Origin: Pseudescherichia sp032055545
GTDB taxonomy: Bacteria > Pseudomonadota > Gammaproteobacteria > Enterobacterales > Enterobacteriaceae
Assembly (NCBI GenBank): GCA_032055545.1
Contig: DAMBQR010000013.1
Coordinates: 9,188-73,187, forward strand
Length of the DNA stretch: 64,000 nt
Reading direction: 5' to 3'
Positions 51,028-60,509 of this stretch are shown in pieces. The position numbers and the translations under genes are program-made. Position 1 is the stretch's first letter, and the number at the start of each line of letters is the position of its first letter. The notes under the pieces are model-generated. The model ran no database searches, was not told the DNA's origin, and saw only the letters and a program-made list of their open reading frames with translations.

Positions 51028-52299
51028 TCAGCCGGCAAACAGCCCCGGCAGCTGCGACAGCAGCCAGAGGATCAGCCCGATGGTGCCGCCTACCAGCGTA
51101 CCGTTGACGCGAATGAATTGCAGATCTTTGCCGATGTTTAGCTCGATCTGCTGCGACATCTCTTTCGCATCCCAGCTTTTGACCGTATCGCTGATGTGGC
51201 GGGTGAGGAACTGGGCAAACTCCGGCGCGACGCTGCGGGCGGCCTGCTCAAGGTGCTGATTAAACGAGGCGCGCAGGGCGCTGTCGGCTACCAGCGTCTC
51301 GCCAAACCACTGTCCGGCCTCGGCAATGCGCAGCTGCACCTTTGAGTTTTCACCCTCCATGTCGGCCTTCAGCCAGTTGCGCAGATCCCCCCACAGCTCC
51401 CCCAGATAGCGGTTAAACGCTTCGTCCTCTTTCAGGTAGGTTTTGGTGCTCTCAGCGCGGGCGGCCATCTCCGGATCGTTCTTCAGCCGATCGATAAGCT
51501 TCAGGGTCGCTTTATTAAACGCCAGGCGGATCTGGTGGGCCTGGTCGTGACTGATGTCATCCAGCAGGGAGTTGACGGCGCTGGAGACCATCTCCGCGCT
51601 CTGCTCCCCCAGCCACTCGGTGGGTAACAGCTTCGCCTTGCGGGGATGCTCGGTCTTCAGCCAGCGCACGATGTGGTGGGCGATAAAGTCCCGTGTGCTC
51701 TGGCGCTGGATCAGCGTTAAAAGCTGGGCGATCAGCGAGTCCAGCAGCACCTGGTGACGGTTATTTTTGGTGAGGCTCTCCAGCACCAGCGCGGTGGTGC
51801 CGGAGAGATCGACCTTGTCGATAGCCTTATGCACGGCGCGCTTGAGCAGGTTCTGAATGCGAGCATCATCAGTGAGGTCGAGAAAGCCGCTCATTACCTG
51901 CAACAGATGCTGACCCACGCGACGGGCGTTATCCGGCTGGCTGAACCAGGTGCCGATCATCAGCGCTGGCTCATGGCGGCGTATCAGCGCTATCAGCGAC
52001 TGGGTATCGAGGAACTTCTCCTGCACAAAGATGCCGAGATTGTCGCCGATCCGCTCCTGATTGCGAGGAATAATCGCCGTATGGCGGGAAATGAAGGGCA
52101 GCGGCACGCGGCGAAACAGCGCCACCACCGCAAACCAGTCGGCGAGCGCACCGACCATTGCCGCTTCGGCGACGGCCTTCACTGCGCCTACCAGACGGGT
52201 GGGTGGCAGAAAAAGCGTAGTGGCAAAGGTCGCCGCAGCGATCAGCAGCAGCGACAGGGCCAGGCGTTTGGCGCGTTTAAGTTCGGCTAATTTATCCAT
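51028..52299 (-). CDS. yjiN: DUF445 membrane protein YjiN
   Basis: A 423-residue DUF445 protein, close in size to E. coli YjiN (426 aa). N-terminal membrane helices (LALSLLLIAAATFATTLFL, and AVAEAAMVGALADWFAVVAL) flank the conserved DWFAVVALFRRVPLPFIS. A last helix (LVGGTIGLILWLLSQLPGLF) ends the protein. The middle is helical and charged. In E. coli it lies in the yji region, part of the synteny that places this window. Its biochemical role is unknown. It is convergent with the DUF2955 gene, ending next to its stop. Confidence 0.88.
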   Translation of the reverse strand: MDKLAELKRAKRLALSLLLIAAATFATTLFLPPTRLVGAVKAVAEAAMVGALADWFAVVALFRRVPLPFISRHTAIIPRNQERIGDNLGIFVQEKFLDTQSLIALIRRHEPALMIGTWFSQPDNARRVGQHLLQVMSGFLDLTDDARIQNLLKRAVHKAIDKVDLSGTTALVLESLTKNNRHQVLLDSLIAQLLTLIQRQSTRDFIAHHIVRWLKTEHPRKAKLLPTEWLGEQSAEMVSSAVNSLLDDISHDQAHQIRLAFNKATLKLIDRLKNDPEMAARAESTKTYLKEDEAFNRYLGELWGDLRNWLKADMEGENSKVQLRIAEAGQWFGETLVADSALRASFNQHLEQAARSVAPEFAQFLTRHISDTVKSWDAKEMSQQIELNIGKDLQFIRVNGTLVGGTIGLILWLLSQLPGLFAG

Positions 52300-52340
52300 C
52301 TGTTCATCATAGATCCCTGACGACTAAATAGAAATCCGAA

Positions 52341-52862
52341 TCAGGGTTTCCAGCGCCGCGAAGCGGTCTCTTTTTCATAGGGCATCGGCGTGGGGCGGGA
52401 GATAAATTCAATGATGCCGCCCCAGGGCGCACTGCCGTAACAGAACTGGTTGCCGTCGCCATACTCGGTAGGGAAGGTGAGCGGCTTAGGCTCAGTGAAC
52501 ATCTTACCTCCTGCCTCTTCGAAGCGCTGCGTGGCCTGCGCGATATTATCGGTATAGACCGCAAAGTGCTGTAGACCGTAGTCGCTAGCCCGTGGAGGGC
52601 GATCCTGATCGGGTCCCTGCATCTCAAACAGCTCGATGCCTGGACCATTATGCAGCTTCAGCATCCTGACCGCTTTCACCTGGGTGCCAGGCGCAAGGCG
52701 CAGCGTATGCTCCTGCGCGTCCTGGTCGATCTCCTGGCCGGGCGAGACGGACTCATAGAGCAGCTCCGCGCCTAAAGCCGCACACAGAAAAGTGGTAGCC
52801 TGTTTGATGTCCGGAACGGTAATGCCGATGTGGTCCATACCGCGAATGGTCTCTTCACTCAT
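52341..52862 (-). CDS. VOC-family (glyoxalase-like) metal enzyme
   Basis: A 173-residue protein of two beta-alpha-beta-beta-beta modules. Metal-binding candidates are the His of MDHIGITVPD, the Glu of GIELFEM, the His of LQHFAVYTDN and the Glu of GIIEF. These suit a glyoxalase, dioxygenase or epimerase type reaction; the substrate is not shown. ATG at 52862 is the natural start. It is monocistronic and divergent from the aldehyde dehydrogenase. Confidence 0.75.
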   Translation of the reverse strand: MSEETIRGMDHIGITVPDIKQATTFLCAALGAELLYESVSPGQEIDQDAQEHTLRLAPGTQVKAVRMLKLHNGPGIELFEMQGPDQDRPPRASDYGLQHFAVYTDNIAQATQRFEEAGGKMFTEPKPLTFPTEYGDGNQFCYGSAPWGGIIEFISRPTPMPYEKETASRRWKP

Positions 52863-53087
52863 GGTCTCTCCCGATGCCTGTTATTAATGATGTTTGGTCA
52901 GTGATTTTATCCATGCGTTTAAGCGTAGAAGGTGAACGCCCTATCGCGCAAACGCTGAGCTATTCTTCACTTCGCGATGAACTCGGAACCGTCCGTTTAT
53001 GCCAGATAATCCATGCACCATCACACGTTTCAACTACCCTTATTAACCTTATCAGCATCTTTTACTGCTAACCAGGAGGTATTTGAG

Positions 53088-54458
53088 ATGGCCTATCAGT
53101 CAGTGAATCCATTTACAAATCAGCTTGTTAAAGAGTATCCATCCCACAGTGACGCGGATGTCGAGGCAGCGCTGCAAAAAGCGGATGCGCTATATCACTC
53201 CTCATGGTCAAAGGGCGATATTCAACAGCGTCTCCCTGTCCTGCTTAAGCTTGCCAATCTACTGGAGAAGCGCTCAGACGAGCTGGCAGAAATCGCCACC
53301 CAGGAGATGGGCAAACTGATTGAGCAGAGCCGCGGTGAAGTAAAACTCTGCGCCGATATTGCGCGCTACTACGCCGATAATGCCGATACGTTCCTTGCGC
53401 CGGTAAAATATAAATCCGAGCTGGGCGATGCCTGGGTTGAGCATCACCCCATTGGCGTGCTGATGGCGGTGGAGCCGTGGAACTTCCCCTATTATCAGCT
53501 GATGCGCGTTCTGGCACCGAACCTGGCCGCCGGTAACCCCATTATCGTCAAGCACGCCAGCATCGTGCCGCACTGTGCAGAAATCTTCGAGCAGCTGGTG
53601 CGGGAAGCGGGCGCGCCGGAAGGGGCGTACACCAACCTGTTTATCTCTTCGGATCAGGTCTCTAACATCATTGCCGACGATCGCGTCCAGGGCGTGGCCT
53701 TAACCGGCTCGGAAACGGCGGGCAGCGCGGTTGCGGCCCAGGCTGCCAAAAAGCTTAAGAAAGCCACGCTCGAGCTGGGCGGTAACGACGTCTTTGTGGT
53801 GCTGGACGACAGCGATCTGGAGAAAGCCGTTAAGGTGGGCGTCACCGCACGTCTGCAGAACGCCGGGCAGGTCTGTACCGCCGCCAAGCGTTTTATTGTG
53901 CAGGAGTCGATCGCCGATAAGTTCCTTGAGAAGTACACCGAAGCTTTCCGTCAGGTGAAAATTGGCGACCCAATGGATGAATCCACCACCCTGGGGCCGC
54001 TGTCGTCGAAAGACGCCCTGGAGACCCTGACCAAACAGGTTAACGAGGCGGTGAAAAATGGCGCGACGCTGCACCTGGGCGGTAAGCCCGTTGAGCGCGA
54101 GGGCAACTTCTTTGAGCCGACGATCCTGACCCACATTACCCGCGACAATCCGGCTTATTTCGAAGAGTTCTTCGGCCCGGTAGCGCAGATCTACGTGGTC
54201 AAAGATGATGACGAGGTGGTGAAGCTGGCCAATGACTCCCACTACGGTCTTGGTGGGGCGATCTTTAGCCAGAACATTGACCGGGCAAAAGCGCTGGCGT
54301 CGCGTATTGAGACCGGGATGGTCTACATCAACTCCCTGACCGATACCGCGCCGGAGCTGCCGTTCGGCGGCGTTAAGCGCTCCGGTTTTGGTCGCGAGCT
54401 GTCGGATCTGGGGATCAAAGAGTTTGTGAACCAGAAGCTGGTGGTCGTGAGTAAATAG
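53088..54458 (+). CDS. NAD(P)-dependent aldehyde dehydrogenase (succinate-semialdehyde dehydrogenase-like)
   Basis: A 456-residue ALDH with catalytic Cys in GQVCTAAKRF, general base Glu in LELGGNDVF, MAVEPWNFPYY, the cofactor loop LTGSETAGSAVA, and FFGPVAQIYVV near the end. The nearest well-known relatives are Sad/YneI-type succinate-semialdehyde dehydrogenases, but substrate choice is not visible. ATG at 53088 follows AGGAGGT seven bases upstream; the longer frame starting at 53013 lacks a site. A GC-rich hairpin follows the stop and probably serves this gene and the convergent regulator. Confidence 0.9.
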   Translation: MAYQSVNPFTNQLVKEYPSHSDADVEAALQKADALYHSSWSKGDIQQRLPVLLKLANLLEKRSDELAEIATQEMGKLIEQSRGEVKLCADIARYYADNADTFLAPVKYKSELGDAWVEHHPIGVLMAVEPWNFPYYQLMRVLAPNLAAGNPIIVKHASIVPHCAEIFEQLVREAGAPEGAYTNLFISSDQVSNIIADDRVQGVALTGSETAGSAVAAQAAKKLKKATLELGGNDVFVVLDDSDLEKAVKVGVTARLQNAGQVCTAAKRFIVQESIADKFLEKYTEAFRQVKIGDPMDESTTLGPLSSKDALETLTKQVNEAVKNGATLHLGGKPVEREGNFFEPTILTHITRDNPAYFEEFFGPVAQIYVVKDDDEVVKLANDSHYGLGGAIFSQNIDRAKALASRIETGMVYINSLTDTAPELPFGGVKRSGFGRELSDLGIKEFVNQKLVVVSK

Positions 54459-54473
54459 TGTGAGTAATTAATC

Positions 54474-54499
54474 AGCCCTCTCCCGCCCGGGAGGGGGCT
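54474..54499. terminator. GC-rich hairpin between the convergent genes
   Basis: AGCCCTCTCCC pairs with GGGAGGGGGCT (one G-T pair) around a short loop, between the dehydrogenase and yjiR, overlapping the last bases of yjiR. A T-run is missing on both sides. Confidence 0.5.
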
Positions 54500-55910
54500 A
54501 TTCCATCGCTGCTTTTACCGCATTCCCCAGCTTCTCCATCACTTTCTGATGCTTCTCGTTTGCCGGTAATGCACAGTTGATCCGCACGCAGTTGCGGTAC
54601 TTACCCGAGGCCGAAAACAGCGATCCCGGCGCAACCTGGATTTTAAGCTGGCACAGTTTTTTAGCCACGCACACCATATCGACCTGCTCCGGCAGCTCAA
54701 CCCACAGCATAAAGCCCCCTTTCGGGCGGGTGATGCAGATCCCCTCGGGAAAGTATTCCCGTACCCAGCAGGTATAGATCGCCATATTACGCTGATAGAG
54801 ATGGCGCATCCGTCTGATATGCCGATGGTAATGGCCCTCTTTAATAAAGCTTGCCGCCGCCAACTGGGTGACCGGGACATTGCTACCCAACAGGGCGTAC
54901 TTCATCTGCAGAAAACGATCGTGGTAGCGGCCAGGCGCAATCCAGCCCACGCGCAGGCCAGGCGCGACGGACTTGGTGAACGAGCTACACAGTATGACCC
55001 GGCCATCGATGTCCCAGGAGTGGATCGTGCGTGGACGAGGGTACTCAGTCGCCAGCTCACCATAGACATCATCTTCAAAAATCACGATGTCATGGCTCTG
55101 GGCAAGGGCGAGAAGCGCTCGCTTACGTGCGTCCGGCATAATAAACCCGAGAGGGTTATTGCAGTTCGGCACGGTAATAATCCCTTTAATGGGCCACTGG
55201 TCAAGCGCCAGCTCGAGCGCCTCTATGCTCATGCCCGTTTCCGGATCGGTAGGGATCTCGATGACCTTAAAACCCAGGCTGCGCAGAAGCTGCATGGTGC
55301 CGTAATAGGTGGGAGATTCAATGGCGATGATATCTCCTGGCTGGCATACCGCCAGCAGGGCCAGCGATAGCCCACTCTGGCTGCCGCTGGTGACAATAAT
55401 ATCCTCCGCGCTCACCACCGAGCCGCCGTCCAGCATCAGGCGAGCGATCTGCTCCCGCAGCTCCTGACGACCGGTCAGAGAGTCGTAGCCAAGAATCTCG
55501 TTAAGATTGTGCTGCACCAGGCGTTTAAGCTCGCGCCAGAGCGGTTGCAGGCTGGGCTGCTCAATATCGGGCGCGCCGCTACTGAAGGGAACGATCTCTT
55601 TATCCCTGTGCCCCTTCAGCATGTCGATCACCTGATCCCACTGGGTGATCTCTACCGGACGCTGTACCGGCCGCGACATCGGGGGGACCGGCGGTTGAAC
55701 CTTGCGCGGCGCGACAAAGTAGCCAGATCGCGGCTGCGGGGTAATAAGCTGCCGCGTTTCCAGCGTCTGGTACGCCTGCTGAACGGTGCTGATGCTGACG
55801 CCATGCTCCTGGCTGAGGCTGCGCACCGAGGGGAGCTTCTCCCCGTGACGATACAACCCTTGCTCAATACGCTCGGCTAAGAGATTTGCCAGAAGTTGGT
55901 AACGGGCCAT
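54498..55910 (-). CDS. yjiR: MocR-type GntR/aminotransferase regulator YjiR
   Basis: A 470-residue fusion, the same length as E. coli YjiR. The N-terminal GntR winged helix (LPSVRSLSQEHGVSISTVQQAY) is followed by a fold-type I PLP aminotransferase-like domain with SGSQSGL, ESPTYYGTM, PNCNNPLGF, the Asp in FEDDVYGEL and the Schiff-base Lys in SSFTKSVAPGLRVGW. Such proteins are regulators that sense PLP or amino-acid adducts. ATG at 55910 follows AGGA. It is divergent from yjiS, as in E. coli, so a shared regulatory region is likely. Confidence 0.85.
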   Translation of the reverse strand: MARYQLLANLLAERIEQGLYRHGEKLPSVRSLSQEHGVSISTVQQAYQTLETRQLITPQPRSGYFVAPRKVQPPVPPMSRPVQRPVEITQWDQVIDMLKGHRDKEIVPFSSGAPDIEQPSLQPLWRELKRLVQHNLNEILGYDSLTGRQELREQIARLMLDGGSVVSAEDIIVTSGSQSGLSLALLAVCQPGDIIAIESPTYYGTMQLLRSLGFKVIEIPTDPETGMSIEALELALDQWPIKGIITVPNCNNPLGFIMPDARKRALLALAQSHDIVIFEDDVYGELATEYPRPRTIHSWDIDGRVILCSSFTKSVAPGLRVGWIAPGRYHDRFLQMKYALLGSNVPVTQLAAASFIKEGHYHRHIRRMRHLYQRNMAIYTCWVREYFPEGICITRPKGGFMLWVELPEQVDMVCVAKKLCQLKIQVAPGSLFSASGKYRNCVRINCALPANEKHQKVMEKLGNAVKAAME

Positions 55911-56087
55911 GCTGTATTCCTGTTTCTTGCCATACAGATAAAAAAATCAGTACAGATCTGCGCTGATAACGCTGTTCAGATACCGTTTTAGCCCTTCTGT
56001 ATGGAAAAGAAAACTGTTTTTTGAGTCTGTATTGTTTTGGTCGAAATCCATGAAGATAGCGTCTCAGTCAGTGAGAGGAGACAGCGT

Positions 56088-56252
56088 ATGGAATTTTATG
56101 AAAACAGGGCAAAGCGGCCTTTCATCGGCTTTGTACTGCTCTGGCGAGCAGTCAAAAGATGGCACCTGCGGAGACAGACCCAACATCTGTTCAGGCGCAT
56201 GAGCGATGAGCGGCTGAAGGATCTCGGGCTGCGTCGGGGAGATGTAGAGTAG
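56088..56252 (+). CDS. yjiS: YjiS, small DUF1127 protein
   Basis: A 54-residue protein, the same length as E. coli YjiS and very similar to it (MEFYENRAKRPFIGF at the start and MSDERLKDLGLRRGDVE at the end, the DUF1127 signature). Small DUF1127 proteins are linked to RNA turnover and phosphate and stress adaptation in other bacteria. ATG at 56088 follows AGGAGA; a longer frame starting at 56037 has no site. It is divergent from yjiR. Confidence 0.92.
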   Translation: MEFYENRAKRPFIGFVLLWRAVKRWHLRRQTQHLFRRMSDERLKDLGLRRGDVE

Positions 56253-56277
56253 GGGAGCTTGAAACGGCACATCAACT

Positions 56278-57174
56278 TTACCTGTTGCTAAAAGCATCCC
56301 GCAGCAGTCGCCACATATGGTGCGCCGCCGGGGTAAAGCGACGGTCAGAGTTACGCAGCAGGTGGCACTGGGCGCTGCTGGCGATGGGGTGATCGAGCGG
56401 CACCGCCTTCAGCAATCCCTGGCTTATCGGCCCGGCGGCGGCGTACTCGGTCATAAAGGAGATCCCCAGCCCCGCCTGGCTCAGGCTCATGGCGGTAGAG
56501 AAGAGGTTGCAGCGATAGGCCGGATGAAACTGTAGACCCTCGCTTTTGAACATCGCGTTCATATGGCGCTGAAGACCAAAGTTCTCCGTCAGGGCGATCA
56601 GCCGGTATTCTGTCAGTGCCTGAATCGTTATAGAGGTACGGGTGGCGATAGGGTGATCGGGGGAGACCACCGCGCAGATAGGACCCCACTGAAAACTATG
56701 GCGCTTCAGCTCGGGCGTGCCGATAGGGCCGAACGCCAGCGCCATGTCGGCGTCGCCGCTGGCAATCTCGTTGAGCATCTCCTGCATACTGCCAACGGTG
56801 ATATCCACAAACACGTGCGGATAAGAGCGCGCAAAGCTACACATCACCTCGTCGATAAAGGTCGTAATTAACCCGCCGCCAATCTTTACCGAGACGCTGC
56901 CGCCGCGCATATGACGCAGATCCTTCAGGTGGCTCTCCAGCTTTTCCCGTCGCTGGCGGCTCTCGAAGTAGTCTGCTGCCAGCAGGCGTCCCGCTTCGGT
57001 CAGCACCACTGAACGCCCGCGCCGCTCCAGCAGGGGCAGCTCCAGGGCGCGCTCCAGCTGGGCGATCTGGCGGCTGACGACGGAGGGGTTGATGCCCAGC
57101 ATATCCGCAGCCCGACGGATACCGCCCTGAATACTGACTTCGTAGAGATAGCCTACCTGCCGTTCATGAAACAT
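56278..57174 (-). CDS. LysR-family transcriptional regulator
   Basis: A 298-residue regulator with an N-terminal winged helix (AADMLGINPSVVSRQIAQLE) and an effector-binding domain (VKIGGGLITTFIDEV, FGPIGTPELKR). ATG at 57174 follows AGGAGCC. It is divergent from yjiH-yjiG and the M20 peptidase, so it is likely their activator. It does not resemble HypT, which lies beside yjiGH in E. coli, so the regulator of this operon appears to have been replaced. Confidence 0.85.
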   Translation of the reverse strand: MFHERQVGYLYEVSIQGGIRRAADMLGINPSVVSRQIAQLERALELPLLERRGRSVVLTEAGRLLAADYFESRQRREKLESHLKDLRHMRGGSVSVKIGGGLITTFIDEVMCSFARSYPHVFVDITVGSMQEMLNEIASGDADMALAFGPIGTPELKRHSFQWGPICAVVSPDHPIATRTSITIQALTEYRLIALTENFGLQRHMNAMFKSEGLQFHPAYRCNLFSTAMSLSQAGLGISFMTEYAAAGPISQGLLKAVPLDHPIASSAQCHLLRNSDRRFTPAAHHMWRLLRDAFSNR

Positions 57175-57494
57175 CGCGCCTGGCTCCTGTCTGTTGACCT
57201 GAAAGCAACAATAACATTCATCGCCAGGCATTTATCATCCCCAATGTTTATAGATAATCGAATTTCCGGTTATTTTTTGCAGCTGTCAGGAAATTAAGAA
57301 AATATACGCACCATAAGAAGACAGATGCACCGGACTGGTGCCCTGTATAGGGGAGAGGAGTTAATTTACTTATCTCTTAACCATCGCCATTAAAATAAAT
57401 TATTTTTTCGCAGCCGATTATTGAGGCATGGTTTCTGTTTACCTGGAAACGTACAGAAAATTAAACCTGTTTTTTGTTAGGGGAGGGGAAAGTG
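57175..57494. other. Divergent regulatory region of the LysR gene and yjiHG operon
   Basis: About 320 A+T-rich bases with no gene. A LysR site is expected here, but I saw no unambiguous T-N11-A box. GGGGAGGGG at 57479-57488 is the ribosome-binding site of yjiH. Confidence 0.4.
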
Positions 57495-58178
57495 ATGAGC
57501 GAAGCAAAAACGCTGGCGCGTCCAGCAGAGGAAGAAGTCAATGAGTGGCATGTCGGGCCAGGTGCCTGGATCGCCCTGATTATTGTCCTGCTGGTCTTTT
57601 CCGGCTTCTTTTTTAAAGTCGAGGGGATGGCGTGGCTGGGGGCATTTGACTTCACTACACTCGGCGGGGCGTTTGGCACCATGAAGTCGCCAGAGACCAA
57701 CACCTTTATCGGCAGCGGCGGCATCAGTGCTAAAGCCGGCTTCCTCTTCGCCCTGTCGCTGGTCCCGACGGTCATGCTGGCGCTCGGGCTGCTGGAGATC
57801 TTCACCCACTACGGGGCGATCCGTGCGGCCCACAAGCTGCTGACGCCGCTGCTGCGTCCGCTGCTCGGCATTCCGGGCTATACCGGCCTGGCGCTGATCA
57901 CCGATCTGCAGAGCACCGATGCGGGGGCAGCACTCACTAAAGAGCTGTACGACAGCAATAAAATTAGCCGAAAAGATGTAGTGATTATGGGCGCGTGGCA
58001 ATATTCCGGTGCGGGCCTGATCAATAACTATTTCTCTATTGGTTCGGCGATGTTCGCCTCGCTTACCATCCCTATTATTATTCCGCTGGTCTTAATGTTT
58101 GTGCTGAAATTTGTTGGTGCCGCCATCGTGCGTCTGGCATTAAATACGCTATATAAGAAGGATTTCACCCATGAGTAA
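57495..58178 (+). CDS. yjiH: YjiH, nucleoside-recognition (Gate) domain membrane protein
   Basis: A 227-residue protein, the same length as E. coli YjiH, with about five membrane helices and the Gate-domain segment TDLQSTDAGAALTKELYD. ATG at 57495 follows GGGGAGGGG; the GTG just before it is an alternative. Paired with YjiG, which it overlaps by eight bases, it forms a two-part transporter of unknown substrate, possibly for peptides or acyl-amino acids given the downstream amidohydrolase. In E. coli this pair lies beside iadA (isoaspartyl dipeptidase). Confidence 0.9.
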   Translation: MSEAKTLARPAEEEVNEWHVGPGAWIALIIVLLVFSGFFFKVEGMAWLGAFDFTTLGGAFGTMKSPETNTFIGSGGISAKAGFLFALSLVPTVMLALGLLEIFTHYGAIRAAHKLLTPLLRPLLGIPGYTGLALITDLQSTDAGAALTKELYDSNKISRKDVVIMGAWQYSGAGLINNYFSIGSAMFASLTIPIIIPLVLMFVLKFVGAAIVRLALNTLYKKDFTHE

Positions 58179-58638
58179 TCAAGCTAAAGTCTCCGGCAAC
58201 CCGTTTGATATATTCGTGGTTGGCGCACGCAAAGGGTTTAATATTGCCATCAATAACCTGATGCCGAACGTGCTGATGGCCTACGTGATTGCCGAAATGC
58301 TCAACCTGCTGGGCGTGATGCAGATTATCGGCAAAGTCTGTGCGCCGCTGATGGGGCTGTTTGGCCTGCCGGGGGAGGCGATCACCGTGCTGCTGACGGC
58401 CTGGCTCTCCTCCTCGGCGGGGACCGGCGTGGCGGTGAGCCTGCTGACCAAAGGCACGCTGGATATCACGGCGATCACCATTCTGGCTCCAGCCATCTTT
58501 CTGATGGGCTCTCAGCTACAGTACATGGGACGCCTGCTCGGCGTCGCCGACGTGCCGAAAAAATACTGGCCGCTGCTGATGGGCGTCAGCATTCTCAACG
58601 CCGTTATCGCTATGCTGGTGATGCGCGTTATTGCCTGA
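58171..58638 (+). CDS. yjiG: YjiG, Gate-domain membrane protein
   Basis: A 155-residue membrane protein (E. coli 153) with Gate-domain features: FVVGARKGFNIAINNLMPN at the start, FGLPGEAITVLLTAWLSSSAG in the middle. It is the second half of the YjiHG pair, in the same operon. A function in export or uptake is inferred from the family. Confidence 0.9.
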   Translation: MSNQAKVSGNPFDIFVVGARKGFNIAINNLMPNVLMAYVIAEMLNLLGVMQIIGKVCAPLMGLFGLPGEAITVLLTAWLSSSAGTGVAVSLLTKGTLDITAITILAPAIFLMGSQLQYMGRLLGVADVPKKYWPLLMGVSILNAVIAMLVMRVIA

Positions 58639-58679
58639 AAAACTCTAAATTCATCTGCCTGGCAGTCAAGGAGTCAGCC

Positions 58680-59783
58680 ATGTCGCAAACCGTAGAGCAC
58701 TTTAACTATCTGCATCAAATCCCCGAGCTGGGCTTTAAAGAGTTTAAAACCTCGGCCTACATCGCCGATAATCTGGAAGCCGCCGGGTTCCAGGTGACCC
58801 GCAATATCAACGGCACGACCGGCATCGTTGCCGTGCTGGAGAGCGGGCGTCCGGGACCGGTGCTGGCCCTGCGCGCCGATATGGACGCCCTCGGACATAT
58901 CATCGACGGCCAGCACGTGGCGCGTCACACCTGCGGCCACGACGGTCACTCCTCGGTGGTGTTGACCACCGCCCAGGAGATCCTTGCCGAAGGCGGCATA
59001 AAGCAGGGACGGCTGAAGATCCTCTTCCAGCCCGCGGAAGAGCTGGGCACCGGCGCGATCGCCATGACCGAAGGCGGCGCGATCGACGACGTGGATATGC
59101 TGCTCGGCTTTCACCTGCGCCCGCTGGAGGAGTGCCCGATGGGGCAGGCGGTTCCGGCGATGTACTACTCTGCATCCGCCACGGTGGAAGCGGTTTTCCA
59201 CGGCAGGGCGGCCCACGGCGCGCGTCCGCATCTGGGGATCAACGCCCTCGACGCCGGGGCGCACGCGGTGCAGGCGGTCAACGGCATTCACCTGTCGCCG
59301 TCCCTTACGTGGAGCGCCAAAGCGACCCGCTTCCTCTGCGACGCGGGGGTGACGAACTCGATCCCTTCTGAAGCGACGGTGGTCTGGGATCTGCGCTCGG
59401 CAGAGAACGAAGGCATGACGGATCTCAAGGCGCGCGTGCTGCGGGCAGTTGAGAGCAGCGCCCAGGCCTACGGCGCTAGCGTTGATATCCGCATTCTGAA
59501 AGAGATGCCAGCGGCGATTATCGACGAGGAGGCCACCGGCGTGATCGCCAGCGCCATTCGCGAGGTGCTTGGCGACGCCGGATTAACCGAGCCGAAAAGC
59601 ACGCCGGGCAGCGAAGATTTCTTCCACTACCTGCGTCTGCGCCCGCAGATCAAGGGCGGCTTCTGGGGGCTGGGGGCCAACCTGACGCCAGGCCTGCACC
59701 ATCCGGAGATGCACTTCGACCGCGACGCGCTGGCCTTCGGCGTGAAGGTATTTAAGTCCTGCGTACGGCGGGTGCTGGGATAG
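58680..59783 (+). CDS. M20-family amidohydrolase (aminoacylase/IAA-amino-acid hydrolase-like)
   Basis: A 367-residue metallopeptidase with metal-binding motifs ALRADMDALG, HTCGHDGHSS, FQPAEELGTGA and the C-terminal His in PGLHHPEMHFD. A dimerisation domain lies between (AHGARPHLGINALDAGAH). It should hydrolyse N-acyl amino acids or short peptides in the cytoplasm. In E. coli the gene beside yjiGH is iadA, an unrelated isoaspartyl dipeptidase, so this is a different enzyme in the same context, probably acting on what YjiHG imports. ATG at 58680 follows AAGGAG. Confidence 0.85.
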   Translation: MSQTVEHFNYLHQIPELGFKEFKTSAYIADNLEAAGFQVTRNINGTTGIVAVLESGRPGPVLALRADMDALGHIIDGQHVARHTCGHDGHSSVVLTTAQEILAEGGIKQGRLKILFQPAEELGTGAIAMTEGGAIDDVDMLLGFHLRPLEECPMGQAVPAMYYSASATVEAVFHGRAAHGARPHLGINALDAGAHAVQAVNGIHLSPSLTWSAKATRFLCDAGVTNSIPSEATVVWDLRSAENEGMTDLKARVLRAVESSAQAYGASVDIRILKEMPAAIIDEEATGVIASAIREVLGDAGLTEPKSTPGSEDFFHYLRLRPQIKGGFWGLGANLTPGLHHPEMHFDRDALAFGVKVFKSCVRRVLG

Positions 59784-59795
59784 TAAGCTTCCCTC

Positions 59796-59825
59796 TGCCC
59801 GGCGGACCGCCTGCCGGGCCTACGA
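59796..59825. repeat. REP-like palindrome
   Basis: TGCCCGGC and GCCGGGC arms around a short loop followed by CTACG, the form of enterobacterial REP units. It lies between convergent genes and overlaps the stop of the LysE-type exporter. Confidence 0.7.
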
Positions 59826-60461
59826 TCGGGCAAATGTTAACAAAATCCATAGTCCAAACCCTATCAGCACCGCACCGGCAATCCGTTCGATAATCACTAC
59901 CGCCGCCGAGAGGCGTTTTTGCATCGGCGGCAGACCGATCAGCATTACCACCAGCAGATCCCATATCAGCACCACGCTTACCATCCAGATGCCGCTTACC
60001 GACTGCTGCAGCAGCGTGACGTTGGCCCCCAGTAGCGAAGCCATCAGCGCCAGATAGAAGAGGGCGTTTTTCGGGTTGAGCAACGCCGAGGCCAGACCCA
60101 TCAGCAGTTGTTTGCTCAGCGATGGGCGGCCAGCCTCGACCCCTTGCAACGCAAGGTTGCCTGGCCTGCTGCGAATAAGGTGGCTACCGATCCAGAGCAG
60201 ATAGCCAGCGCCAGCCAGTTCGATGAGGGAAAAGAGCAGCGGCGAGCGGCGCAGCTCGCTCCAGCCAATAATTGCCAGCGCGATATAGACGGCATTGCCT
60301 GCGGCGATCCCAATGCAAAGGCCGATGCTGCCGCGCAGACGGTAGCGGATGGCGTAGCCCGTCAGCAGAAAAAAGTCCGGGCCGGGGCTGAGCAGAGCGA
60401 CAAAGTGCGACAGCGCCAGCATGGCAAACGCGGCAGGAAACAGAGTGTGTAACAGATCCAT
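59820..60461 (-). CDS. LysE/RhtB-family amino-acid exporter
   Basis: A 213-residue protein with six predicted membrane helices and the family's GPDFFLLTGYAIRYRLRGS opening and NPKNALFYLALM. It should export an amino acid or a homoserine lactone-like compound. ATG at 60461 follows GAGG. It lies 48 bases after the interrupted araC gene on the same strand, which may regulate it. Confidence 0.88.
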   Translation of the reverse strand: MDLLHTLFPAAFAMLALSHFVALLSPGPDFFLLTGYAIRYRLRGSIGLCIGIAAGNAVYIALAIIGWSELRRSPLLFSLIELAGAGYLLWIGSHLIRSRPGNLALQGVEAGRPSLSKQLLMGLASALLNPKNALFYLALMASLLGANVTLLQQSVSGIWMVSVVLIWDLLVVMLIGLPPMQKRLSAAVVIIERIAGAVLIGFGLWILLTFARS

Positions 60462-60509
60462 AGCGACCTCAATAAAGAAGATTGAGGCCATCCTACGGCG
60501 CAGAAGGCG